From positions 22,862,568 to 22,926,567 of the forward strand of contig CM033400.1 in NCBI GenBank assembly GCA_019426215.1: a stretch of 64,000 nucleotides of DNA, given 5' to 3'. Both the position numbers and the translations under genes were made by a program. The stretch comes from Buddleja alternifolia (lineage: Eukaryota; Streptophyta; Magnoliopsida; Lamiales; Scrophulariaceae). Below the pieces are notes generated by a model. It was not told where the DNA came from. It was given only the letters and a program-made list of their open reading frames with translations, and ran no database searches. This document shows positions 9,867 to 21,098 of this stretch, in pieces (position 1 is the stretch's first letter; each line of letters begins with the position of its first letter).

Positions 9867-11600
9867 AGAGCATATGCATATAATATAAGTACCTTTATAT
9901 ATCAATAGAGAAATTCAATACACATAAGTATATATAATTATACAAATAGTAAAATATACTCATATATATACACACACATTCTTAAATATTATAATCACTT
10001 AAAACTTATATTACTATATATTTTAATCATTAACACAAATTTTTTCAGACAAAAACTTACATGATTTGACTGCTACAGTAAGTTTTGTTCCCTCTGAAAA
10101 CAAAATTAAATAGACAACTAAACACATTCTCATCAAAATACAAACCTCCCAATAAATTTTCTCACCAAAATTTTCGCCAAAAATACCCTCCAAAATAGAA
10201 ACAAACATAGCCTAAACTTTCAAAATTTATATTTTTGTAAACTGTTATTACACTTTCATTATGGACTATGTGCATCTAAATTATTTACTTTGTGATCCTT
10301 ACAAAAAGTTATATCAGTATAAGTAATTTTATTTCTAATACTTAGTTTCAATAAAATTTAACGTTGTATGTTGTCCATTTAGTTTAGATTATTTTTACTT
10401 CTCCTACATTTTTATCAATGAATATTGTATCTTATAAACCAAATCATTTTAAGACCTTAATAATTATATTTTTCATAATACTGTAATTTCTATTTAGTTA
10501 TTGAGAACAATTTTGTAAATATATTATGTTAATCGCTATATGATTGTTTTAAAAAAAATCAAAACACACGTATGTCCACGTGCGACGCTTGTGCGCCATA
10601 ATTGAAATACCTTATGTAATTTTTGATATACCTAATATATTCTATTCAACTTTATAGTTCAGTGGCAAAAGAGTCAAACATAAATGGTATAAATAAGTCC
10701 AGAAATTTAATAAAATATATAGTATTATGACTATACAATGAGGTATTTAAACAGTTAAATACACACAAGTACAAATTTTAATTGCCTTAAGCATTTTAAT
10801 CAGTTTCACATATGACTAATGTTCTCCTTTTATTGCCTTAAATTATTTTAAATGTTCATTCAATCAATCTTAATTTTCCATAAATTCTTAAAATTCACAT
10901 ATTTATTAATTAAGTATATTTATGGAACTATATCATCAATTTTAGTATAAGAATATTTATTTGGAATGTAGCTCAGGCTTTGTTTAGAAAAAATAAGAAA
11001 CCATGAATGAAATCCAGAATACAATGATAACAAGAATGAAATTAAGAAATGACAAAGAAAATCTCCATAATGCTATTCTTATTTTTTGTATTGTGCATTA
11101 GCTTTTAAGTATTACATATTTTTAAATTTTTAAATGTAAAAGATACATTCAGAAATAACGAATCAAACAATAAAAAACCATTACCTACCTCAAGCTATTG
11201 TGATTTTGTGAAGAACATAAATGAGGTTCAAAATGGAGACACATTGAGTGATTTTGAGAATAAAGATACTAACACTTGCTTAAGAAATATAAAAAAAAAA
11301 TAAATAACTTACAGAAGATTATAGAGATATCAAATATTTGAGTCATAATGTAAAGATAATTTCAAGTGCACAAAGAACTTAAGGAGAGGAAAGAAGAACA
11401 TAATGTTAGTCCTTAGGAAATAAACAAGAGAGAGAACAAATGAAACATGAATTTGCCTATTAATATTTTTATTTAAAGTATCATCTAAGTTTCTAATTTT
11501 TAATTAAACTTAGTTCTTTTATATATATATATATATATATTGTTTTAGTCTTTCATTTTGATCAATATTTAATTTTCAAATAAATATATTAAATAATAAT
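9716..11600. other. AT-rich intergenic DNA, no gene seen
   Basis: There is no ORF with recognisable content on either strand. It includes a TA microsatellite at 9831-9858 and another at about 11521-11540. A GC-rich word, CACGTGCGACGC, at about 10576 resembles the hairpin words of the Helitron-like ends further right, but has no clear CTAG terminus. Confidence 0.6.
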
Positions 11601-12097
11601 TGTGATATTTCGTATTGTTTGTGAGAGGAAATGTGAAAGGAATTATAAGTTCATATAATGGAGTCCTCTTGCAACTTGAGTTAATCATTTTCACAAAGCG
11701 AGGACGAATGAAAAGTAGTTTCTAGCAGAGTTTATTATGCCAGGATTTGCTTGTGGGCCCCCTCCCTGTGGGCTGGAGGTGTGATAAATGGTATCGTAGC
11801 CACCCACGAGGTACTATCGACGAGAGAGGTCTGGTCGGATGTGTATTAGGGTTAGTCTAGGGGCGGTGGAAGGAATGCGACGAGGACGTCGCATGTCCAA
11901 TGGGGGGTCATTGTGATATCTCATACTGTTTGTGGGAGGAAATGTGAAAGAATTTATAAGTTGGTATAATGGACTCCTTTAGCAACTTGGGTTAGTCATT
12001 TTTGCAAAACTAGGACGGATGCGAAGTAGTTACTAGCTGAGCCGATTATCTCTGGTTTCATTTGCGGGCCTGTTCCCAGTGGGCTCGAGACATGACA
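11601..12097 (+). mobile_element. Complete TRIM (miniature LTR retrotransposon), 497 bp
   Basis: Two 186-bp direct repeats (11601-11786 and 11912-12097) flank a 125-bp core. Immediately inside the left repeat is TGGTATCGTAGCC (11789-11801), one or two changes from the standard tRNA-iMet primer-binding site. Just before the right repeat is a purine-rich tract (AATGGGGGG). The repeats begin TGTGATAT; the right one ends CATGACA and the left one has decayed to GTGATA. A perfect 5-bp target duplication ATAAT flanks the element (11596-11600 and 12098-12102). No coding capacity, as expected of TRIMs, which need proteins from autonomous elements. Confidence 0.9.
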
Positions 12098-12102
12098 ATA
12101 AT

Positions 12103-12758
12103 TCACATAGTTAATTATTCTTAACATTTAACATTTTCAAATTAGACGTTTAATTTTATACATAAATTATTTTTATGTTGTCATATGGTTCACGTGCAAC
12201 GCACGTGTTATTTACAAGTTATGAAAAAAATGTGACTCATTTGTAGTATTTTTATATATCATATTTAGTAATCTCATATTAGCTCAATATTGACATGAAT
12301 TGTTTTTCCCAATTGAAATTAAATGTTCCAAATAACTTAATTCATTTATATTCTTTTTAGAATTATAGATCTATAGAGAAGTTTATTCACAAATGCCCAT
12401 ATGGTATATACATAAGAGAAAAAGAAATCTGAAAATCTTAAATTCATGAAAAATATAGGATTGCTCCATAATTCAAATATTAAAATAAGATTTCAACTAA
12501 AAATTGAATTAATGGGATGATTAGAGAAACTTACTATACCAGAAAAATGTGAACTTACTAAATGGTCCAATAATTTACAATTAAACTGCAAAATTATAAG
12601 AATAAATAATTTGAAAGAAAATCAATCAAAATCTAACAATAATAAAAACGCAAGTAGTTGTTGCAAGGATTAAGAAAAAAGAATTAAATAATGATAAACC
12701 AGATCATATTTTTTCTTTCCTATTTAAATTTTTTTTATTACATATGATATATAATGGA
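12103..12758. other. AT-rich DNA with a Helitron-like hairpin word
   Basis: No gene is visible. CACGTGCAACGCACGTG at about 12190-12207 forms a strong hairpin followed by TTATTTAC. It resembles plant Helitron 3' ends but lacks the terminal CTRR. Confidence 0.4.
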
Positions 12759-13054
12759 AGGAAAAATTTCACTATCAGTCCTGTATGATTTTGTCCTATC
12801 GGAATTTCAGTTGCACTTTTGATCCTATAGGATTGAAATTTTGCACTTTTGGTCCCATCCTCAAAAAATGGATGGACAAAGACAAGTGTCATACACGCAC
12901 CATCAAAAAATTCATATGAGATAACAGTGCATATGTGACGTCCACTTCTTTCCATCCATTTTCTGATGGCTGAGACCAAAAGTGCAACAGAAATTTCAAT
13001 GAGATTAGATCTGAAATGGGCGGAGTCATACGGAACTATAAATGAAATTTTCCC
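12759..13054. mobile_element. Mutator-like MITE, 296 bp
   Basis: Long imperfect terminal inverted repeats start with AGGAAAAATTTCA on the left and mirror as TGAAATTTTCCC on the right, extending inward with the shared GTTGCACTTTTG block. The flanks TATAATGGA (12750-12758) and TATATTGGA (13055-13063) match at 8 of 9 positions, a 9-bp target duplication typical of Mutator-like elements. It has no transposase; the antisense ORF across it is a by-product of the inverted repeat. Confidence 0.75.
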
Positions 13055-13524
13055 TATATTGGAGATTAAAAATCTTTCAAGTGAAATATTATTATGTAAA
13101 AGAACAATATGTATAAGTAATTTGATTGAATTTTGCAATATTTAAATCAAGTTAGAACATGGCATATATTATTCTTTGATCAATGCTCTTTGATATAGTT
13201 TGATTTCAAGTTGGCTATCAAGTTAAATGTTCTTTATTTTTCTAACAATACAAACATAAAATAAAATATAAGTATTTATTTATTAAATAAACTAAATTTA
13301 AAAAATAATTATAGACTGATTAAATCAAATTAAGATTGTGGATTAGAACAGTGAACACTTTAATATTATATTTGGTTGTTGATTACAATCAAATAAAATA
13401 GTCCATTAAAAAGATGATATAAATTACAATTTTTATCCACGACTATCAACTTTGTTTATTTATATATATCTATAGTTTATTGCATATTAAACGAAATAGC
13501 ATACTAAAAATTGAAACAAATATA

Positions 13525-13557
13525 GTATACATGCGCAATGTACGTGCATTTTACTAG
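13525..13557 (+). mobile_element. Helitron-like 3' terminus
   Basis: An imperfect hairpin (ATGCGC...GTGCAT, 13531-13549) is followed within a few bases by CTAG (13554-13557) and then T. This is the Helitron 3'-end pattern: subterminal hairpin, CTRR, insertion before T. I could not place a 5' TC end, so only the terminus is reported. The element, if real, extends left and may include the MITE at 12759-13054. Confidence 0.45.
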
Positions 13558-13924
13558 TAATAATAAATAAGTAATCAAAGTTTAAAATTGGTTGAATACG
13601 GTTAATTTCAATCTACCTTCCCATGAAATTCTTTAGTAGCAAAAATTATGTGAAAAACAAGGTCAGAAAGTCTCTCTGTGAACAAAATAAGCTCACTGCC
13701 CCCTTAAATATATTTGACATTTATTTATCAATGTAAATACCAAACTCGCAATTGTAACACTTTGTTCCGCAGGTTCAAGAGGGGGTTGGCATGCGCATAA
13801 TACTTTGCCATATAGCACTAGCTCCCTTTCATCTGGTGATGTCCTGATACAACTTTGTCATGGTCCGGCGTGACGAGCCATTGGACGTGGGAATTGACTC
13901 CAAACCTACCGTGTGTTGGGATAT
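13558..13924. other. Intergenic, no gene seen
   Basis: No coding or repeat structure stands out. The more GC-rich piece at 13760-13920 directly abuts the truncated copia RT and may be a foreign fragment. Confidence 0.5.
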
Positions 13925-14720
13925 TTCCTCACAAATATTCAGGAGTTCCAACTATATTTAAATCGTCAACATAAATTGTAATTATAACAAACTCATTTTC
14001 AGATCTTTTCATGAAAATACAAGGACAAATTGGATCATTCTTATATCCTTCCTTCAACAAATATTCGCTGAGATGATTATACCACATTCGTCCAGATTGT
14101 TTCAGTCCATACAAGAACTTAATCAATTTAATTGAATAATGTTCTTGAGAACTTGAATTATATGCTTCATGCATATTAAATCCTTCAGGGATTTATATAT
14201 ATATATATATATAATTATCAAGCGAGCCATACAAATAGGCTATAACAACATATCTTAGACGCAAATCAATTTTTTCAAGCACTGGAAGACTTATTATATA
14301 ACAAAAAGTAGTTGCATCTACCACAAGAGAATATGTCTCCTCATAATCTATGTCAGGTCTTTCAGAAAACCCTTGGACAACAAGACGTGCCTTATGTCTT
14401 ACAATTTCACCTTTCTCATTTTGTTTTCCCACAAATACCTATTTGTATCCTACTGGCTTTACATCTTCATGTCTACGGACTATAGGTGCAAAAACTTTTC
14501 GTTTTGCAAGGGAGTTTAACTCAACCTCAATTGTGTCTTTCCATTTTGGCCAATCATTTCTATTTCTGCATGCATTAACAAACTTTGGTTCTTGATCTTC
14601 ATTATCATTCATTAAATTGAGCACTACATTATATGCAAATTTATCGTCAATGTTGACTTTATTTCGATTCTATCGTATCCCGTTCATAACATAGTCTATT
14701 CAGATCTTATTATTTTTACA
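13925..14720 (-). pseudogene. Copia RT fragment
   Basis: Three neighbouring - strand pieces (14624-14439, 14432-14193, 14174-13929) encode successive RT blocks: the Lys-Ala-Arg-Leu-Val segment, a Leu-Tyr-Gly-Leu-Lys-Gln block, and the catalytic Tyr-Val-Asp-Asp followed by Leu-Asn-Ile-Val-Gly. They are separated by stops and a TA-repeat expansion at 14197-14213. Sequence beyond the YVDD block is lost. Confidence 0.8.
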
Positions 14721-15025
14721 ATTTTCAGGTACCTAAGGTTCTTCTAGAACCAAACTATTAGTTATGACTGAGGACTCTTTTGGAGTTATTTTATCCTCGA
14801 TTAGATCATTTTGATTCTTAGCTCCTTTTCTTTTTCGAGGTTTACTATCTTGGAACCGAGAGGTCTACCACACTTCAAGTGTGCAGTAGACTCATTACTT
14901 TGTCCTTCAGGGATAACAATTCTAACTGGAGCATTAACAACTGGTACATGTGACTTAGTCACTTTCTTTAGGTCAGTAAATGAGTCTAGCAATTGGTTAG
15001 CCAAACCTTGCAAGTGAATTATCTT

Positions 15026-16010
15026 TTAAACTTCCAGTTCACTTTGTTTTGTTCGAGGATCACGATGAGATAAAGATAGTTCATTCCAACTAATTTTCTT
15101 TTTCAGCTGCTTATTTTCTCCCCCTAATGTTGGGAAATCAGATTCATCAAAATGACAATTGGCAAACCAAGCCGTGAATAAGTCTCCAGTCAACGGATCT
15201 AGATACTTTATTATAGATGGAGACTCAAATCCAACATATATTCCCAACTTCCTTTGAGAACCCATCTTAGTATGTTGTGGTGGAGCAATTGGAACATATA
15301 CCGCACATCCAAAAATTCTTAGATGGGAAATATTTGGTTCCTGACCAAAAACCAAGTGTAATGGAAAGAACTTATGATAACTTGTTGGTCTTATGCGAAT
15401 AAGTGTTGCTGCATGCAAATTAGCATGTCCTCAACAAGAAATAGGAAGTTTTGATCTCACAAGTAAAGGTCTTGCAATTAACTGCAAACGCTTAATAAAC
15501 GATTCTGCTAGACCGTTTTGTGTGTGAACATGTGCTACAAGATGTTCGACATCAATTTCAAATGACATACAATAGTCATTAAACGTTTTGGAAGTAAATT
15601 CACTCACATTATCATAGCATATTTTCTTAATTAAATAATCTGGAAAATGCGCTCGTAGTCTAATCAATTGAGCAAGCAATCTCGCAAACGCCAGGTTGCG
15701 AGTTGATAACAAAGACCCATGTGACCATCTTGTTGATGCATCAATTAAAACCATAAATTATCTAAATGGTCCACACACGGGTTTATTGGTCCACAAATAT
15801 CTCCTTGAATACGTTCCAATAGCGTAAGAGATTCACTTCCTATTTTTTGTTGTTGATGGTTGAATAATCAACTTTTCTTAAGAACATGCAGCACATGGGA
15901 AATCATTGGATTGAAGAATCTGTTGGCTCTTCAATGAATGACCACATAAATTCTCAATTATTTTTCGCATCATAATTGATCCGGGATGGCCCAACTGGTC
16001 ATGCCAAACA
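15026..16010 (-). pseudogene. Copia integrase fragment
   Basis: Around 16010-15850 the - strand shows a His-Asp-Gln-Leu-Gly-His zinc-finger segment and a Cys pair. At 15754-15431 lie the integrase core motifs (Asp-Asn followed by Glu-Phe-Thr-Ser, then Asn-Gly-Leu-Ala-Glu), and 15418-15026 continues into the C-terminal region with the Gly-Cys-Ala-Val-Tyr-Val block seen in copia integrases. Separate frames and stops show it is inactive. Confidence 0.75.
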
Positions 16011-16139
16011 ACAAACTTATATTGATTCGCAAACTTCTAGTTTACGATAACATGTTTCAATAGTAGATATATGTGTATAGTACAAATTGGAGGAAAATGC
16101 AGGCAAGTTTTTCAATATACATTTATTACCAGATATTGT

Positions 16140-16370
16140 ATTAGTGACGTAAAGATACTCAATATTGTCATCACTTGTTGTCTAAATATGATATCCATTT
16201 TGGCGGATATCTCTGAAGCTCAATAAATTTCCTTGAGACTTGGTAGAAAATAATGTTTCATCGATATAAAATTGCGTTCCTCCGGGTATCAATATATTAG
16301 CTCTGCCGGAGCCTTCAATTAACTTTGTATTATCCGATATAGTACTAACATTGGCTTCTTGCATTACTAA
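16140..16370 (-). pseudogene. Copia protease/pre-integrase remnant
   Basis: A 60-codon open stretch reads as the beta-rich segment between the copia protease and the integrase zinc finger, with a Gln-Gly-Asn-Leu-Leu-Ser-Phe block near its end. The catalytic Asp-Ser/Thr-Gly is not found intact nearby. Confidence 0.5.
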
Positions 16371-16759
16371 ATAAGAGAAATATTTTTTATTTTGGAGGAT
16401 GGTGTGAGTTTTTCACTATCAGCGAGACATATATTTTCATTATTGATGTTGCCGCTGATCGAGTAAATACTCATTCTTTATTAAGAAAGAAAAGAAATCA
16501 ATAATAGAAAATATTACTTAAAAAGATAAACGACAATTTTATAAGAAAAAGCAACACACTTAACATTTATTTAAAAACTACTAGAATTAAAACTTAAGAA
16601 ACTTATTTTTGAACACTCCCATCTCCAATCAGGTGATCAATTTTTCCATCAGGATCAGCAAAGAAATCAGCAACATCTAAATGAGTGTCATCAAAATGGT
16701 CATGATCAGAATCACGTTCTTCAAAAGCAAAATTTGGTATTTTCTTTCGTTACGTTTCA

Positions 16760-18060
16760 GTGATTCTTGGTAAAGGTCATGGTATACGATAGGTACATGA
16801 CCAATGACCTTTACCGCCACAATGATAGCATAAATTCTCCTAAGATTGCTATTCTAGTCACCTTCATTGTTTTCTTCATTATTTTTCTACTTCTGGTGGA
16901 AAGATGTGTTCTTTAGATAACCACCACTATTTCCAGAATTATATCCATGACCACATCCATGTCCATATCCAAGACCACGGCCACAACCATGACCACAATT
17001 TTGTTCATTAATAAAATGGTTATGTGTTGTTACACTCACTTCAGGGAATGGAGCTGAACCAGTTGGACAAGACTCATGATTTTTCATCAAAAGCTCATTG
17101 TTTTGTTCAGCTACAAGTAGGCAAGAAATCAGTTCAGAATATTTCTTAAAACCTTTTTCACGATATTGTTGCTTGAGGATCACAATGGATGCATGAAAAG
17201 TGGAAAATGTTTTTTTTCTAACATATCATCATTGCTGATTTTTTTCCCACACAATGTCAGTTGAGAACAGATTCTAAACATTGCAGAGTTATATTCACTC
17301 ATGGTTTTAAATTCTTGCAATCGCAAATGCATCTAATCATAACGAGCTTTTGGAAGAATAACAGTTTTCTAGTGGTCATACCTTTCTTTCAAATTATTCC
17401 AAAGAACAAGTGGATCTTTTATTGCAAGATACTCACTTTTTAATCCTTCCTGAAGGTGGTGACGGAGGAAAATCATAGTTTTGGCCTTTTCTTGATTAAA
17501 TGCTTTGTTTCCTTCTTTGATTGTGTCTCCAAGACCATTTGAATCTAAAGGGGTAATTTCATAAAACCCCCTTGTGTTATTTCGAAAATGCTAAAAACCC
17601 TTATGCGTTAACGAAATAGGCTAATCACCCCCCTATATTCTTAAAAAGTGTGCAAAAAAACCAAATTTTATTAAAAAATGAGTGCGTTTTTCATGGTTTA
17701 CACCTTTATTGACATGCTCATTTGTCATTTATATACTCTTCATATTTTATAAAAGGCAGATAGTATTAATTCACCCAAAAAACACATATTTTCTTCTATC
17801 ATTTTAACAAAATTTGATTTTTTTGCACACCTTTTAGGAACACAGGGGGTTGATTAGCCTATTTCGTTAACACAGGTTTTTTTTAGCATTTTCGAAATAA
17901 CACAGGGGGATTTTATGCAGTTATCCCGAATCTAAATGAATTTCAACATCTAACACCCAAGATAAATAATTTTTCTCCGTAGTGTCAAGAGCCAAAAAGT
18001 CAAGTTTTGCAAGATTCTCATTATAATACTATCATCAAAGTATTAAATAAGTTAGATAAC
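16760..18060 (-). pseudogene. Copia gag fragment with damaged zinc knuckle
   Basis: On the - strand, gag reads from about 18030 (Leu-Asp-Phe-Leu-Ala-Leu, then a Trp-Val-Leu-Asp-Val block) through a Gly/His-rich linker (17183-16887). It ends at a zinc knuckle near 16855-16800 that starts Cys-Tyr-His-Cys-Gly-Gly-Lys-Gly-His-Trp. The last metal-binding Cys reads Tyr and the usual Arg two residues before reads Cys; both are single transitions. The 378-bp MITE at 17550-17927 sits inside gag, and joining its flanks restores the local frame. Confidence 0.7.
17550..17927. mobile_element. Mutator-like MITE inside copia gag, 378 bp
   Basis: Terminal inverted repeats start GGGGTAATTTCATAAAACCC on the left, mirrored at the right end as GGGATAACTGCATAAAATCC, and continue through a shared GTGTTATTTCGAAAATGC block. 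A perfect 9-bp target duplication GAATCTAAA flanks it (17541-17549 and 17928-17936). No transposase is present. Confidence 0.92.
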
Positions 18061-18530
18061 AATCAATAAACTCCATAAAACATTTTGTTTACAAATTAAA
18101 ACAAAATATTAATTCACACAAAATAACATGAAAATCTAAGTTCAAACTAACTAAAGTTAAAAACCAAACTAGAAGTTAAATAAAGCACTTTGATGTTGCA
18201 TATGACACTGTTAACACTAATCAAATTGCAAACTGACAATTCTGTTCTTAGCCAAGGAAAACTTGAAGAACCTAAGCTGATGGTTGATGCGGGACCAATT
18301 GAAAAGTAGTTTATTTGCTTAAAATATTTTCTAAACATCGAACTCGCGTACCTTTATACGTATAATTTACCTTAAAATGATTAATACCTTGTGATGGTTC
18401 ATACTAAAGTAATTAACACCTTAGACGGATCTGCTCGGTTATCTTGATAATTGCTAAAATTTCCTCCGACTCGTTATATCACAATACCTCGGATCAAAAT
18501 GCCAACAACTTGAGACAAATCGTGCTGATA

Positions 18531-18825
18531 ACATATTATAAAGTATCACAAGATGTAACTAAGTAGGGAGACTTATAAAAAATCACAAGATGTAACTAAG
18601 TAGAGAGACTAGAGAATAAGAGAATTCTTTATTAGATTTTTTGGTGTGTCTCTACAATACAATGACATAGTCTATTTATAGGCACAAATCAAGAACCTCA
18701 AAGGTTGATTACATAATGAGGGAAGTAAATTATATTGAATCATTTTTATGATGAAAAGTGAGAAGACATGGAGGTGAAGAGACTTTGGAGTTGTATGGAC
18801 ATCCACTGAATAATTATTCACAACA
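18531..18825 (-). repeat. LTR-like 5' end of the decayed copia element
   Basis: On the - strand it begins TGTTGTGAATAATTATTCAG and ends near AATATGTTA, followed by TCAGCACGA, a primer-site-like word seen next to many copia LTRs. A 40-bp segment (ATCACAAGATGTAACTAAG) is directly repeated at about 18546 and 18579. The partner LTR is absent, so ends are approximate. Confidence 0.5.
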
Positions 18826-18865
18826 AAAGGTATTTAACTATTGATTTTATATAACTAATATTAGT

Positions 18866-19605
18866 GGAAATTCAATTTTACCCCTTGTACTATGATTCAA
18901 TCGTACTATACCCCCTTGTACTCTCAATTGTATCACTTGACCCCCTTTACTCTAAAAAGTATTCCAATTAGTATTATTTTAAAGACTTCCATCAAAATTA
19001 CATCACTAAACCCCCTTGTAATCTTAAAAATTTACTAAATAAAAGGCTTATATTTTAGTGAATTAATTTTATGTATATAATTTAGATGGATACGTTTTTT
19101 TTACCTTTAAATTTAATTGTAATTCATGTCAATTTAAATATTTTATTGAGGATTTATTTAAATATCAACATAGGAAAATATTTTAAAAATATCATTTGCA
19201 AAAGAAAAAGACCATTTAAAAATATTATATTTAAAATTTTATTTTGAAAAGAAATAACGTAGCTTTCTTTATATTACTTTTCTTGTACAAATAATAATGA
19301 AGATTTTAGTGGCGTAGAAATATTTTTAAGTGAGACTATTTTTGAATATTTAAGCTTTGGACATTGTCTAGGAAAAAAGTGACTAATTAACTTTAATTTA
19401 TAAATTAAATTAATTTATTGAAGAATAAGTAGATCTATGAATTTAATATTTCTTTTACGAGTACAGGAAGTTTAGCGATGCAATTTGGATGAAAATATTG
19501 AAAATACTAATAATTTCAGAATTTTGAAGATAAAATGATACAATTAAGTGTACAAAAGAGTAAGTGTAGTTGTATCATAGACAAGAGGGTAAAGTTAAAT
19601 TTACC
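18866..19605. mobile_element. MITE-like inverted-repeat element, about 740 bp
   Basis: The left end GGAAATTCAATTTTACCCC and the reverse complement of the right end (GGTAAATTTAACTTTACCC) match over about 50 bp, including a shared CTTGTnTATGAT block. The interior is AT-rich and noncoding. Mutator-like by TIR length, but I could not confirm a 9-bp target duplication. Confidence 0.6.
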
Positions 19606-21098
19606 GTAATAGTTATTATAACAAAATAATATTAGTGTTAGGTGCCTGGATAACCATTTAGTGGCGTTGCCAAACCTGTAAACATTGTTTGATACGGTCT
19701 TTAAATATTAAGCCTTAATTTATGCATTTATTTTTATCTATAAATCTACACTACAGTTGATAGAGTTTCCGAGGATCATTGCATGGCTATGTGAACAGTC
19801 GCGCACTAAGGTGGCGATTATGGAAAGTTCTCCAAGACCGTGATCCTAAACTAGTTCAAAAACATAAAGATATGAGAAAAAAGGGAAATCATACTCCCGT
19901 CAAGGCTTTCTCGTGCCTACATTCTCGTAAAGGGTGTTGAGTAAATAATTCTTCAACAATTCATTAACATATTATCATATTTGTATACAACTCTAGGTAC
20001 ACGTGACTAGCAAATGAAAAGAGCCGTGGGTTCACAGATTAAAATAAAGCCGAATTATAATTCAGCGACAACCCTTCTTATAGGTGAGTGCTTTACTTAT
20101 TAGTTTATTTTATTCAGCAGTATAGTGTCAATTGTCATTCATGCATATAAGAGCATATAATAAATGTGTTTTAGATATTTGCTAAACATGCTTATTTATT
20201 TCAACCAGAGTGTTGTACTTTATTGCACATTGGGATTGTGATTTGACGTTATACTTAAAATTCGAGTCCCTTGTTTCATGGGCATTGATCAGGGATCAAT
20301 GCATGCACAGAGGGTTTGTACTTGGAGGTACATGACTGAACACCCCTCAAGATTCCATTATTGGTTTCATGTTGAACTTGAAATTCTAAGGATTACGTAG
20401 TGTGAGAGAATCCTCGTGACCTGAGATGTCATGGCTGTAATATGTGCAACCCACTATACTTTGACTTATTCCAGATTTTTAGAGAAGCACGTGTTGAGAT
20501 AATTTTGATATACTCTTGTTGTACGTCGAAGCAGATGACATCAACATAGGATCCATCCACTGTAGGATGTCGGGACATTTTTTATGATGTTGTAATAAAT
20601 GACTAGTAAAAAATCTCTAGCCAGAGTATCGAAGTCATTTAGAAGGATGGTGATCCCAGCTTTTATGACAAATGATATTATAGTCACAAGGCAGTCATAG
20701 TTATCTAAGTTAATAGAGTTTCGACCGAACCCAAACTCTAGAATTGAAATGGGGAAAATGATGGAAGGAGTTGTATAATCACTAGCATCTAGGATTCGTA
20801 ATGATGCCGTTCGAAATTGAATAACGATGGCTGAGAGTCTTGAATTGACCTTTGTGATAAATTCAAGACCTTGATTGATTATTTTTGTAATAATTAATCA
20901 AGTCTCAGGAAGGGTTTTATTGCTAGCTTACTAATGAACCTAAGGGTCAAACACAATACTTGAGTACGATTCTCAATTGTGAAAATTAATCGTAAGTGGA
21001 TTAAAGCAATTCTTTAGTGAAATTTGTAAAAGAGGAATTAATTAACTAGTTTAATTAATTTCATGGAGAAAAGAAATTAGGATGATTCTAGTTAATAT

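Larger units (their letters stand above)
13925..18825 (-). mobile_element. Decayed Ty1/copia retrotransposon, 3' truncated
   Basis: Reading the - strand, the order is LTR-like end (18825-18531), gag, zinc knuckle, protease zone, zinc-finger/integrase and RT. This is the copia order (integrase before RT). The frame is broken by many stops and shifts. It ends abruptly at about 13925, straight after the RT Tyr-Val-Asp-Asp block, so the rest of RT, RNase H and the second LTR are missing. A Mutator-like MITE interrupts gag. Confidence 0.8.

Noticed and set aside
11690..11740. 5S rRNA-derived promoter (Cassandra-type TRIM)
   Set aside because: Only a short, imperfect similarity; no box A/IE/C set in the right spacing can be read with confidence.
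12704..13138. 144-codon ORF on the - strand
   Set aside because: It spans the inverted-repeat MITE at 12759-13054; open frame is a by-product.
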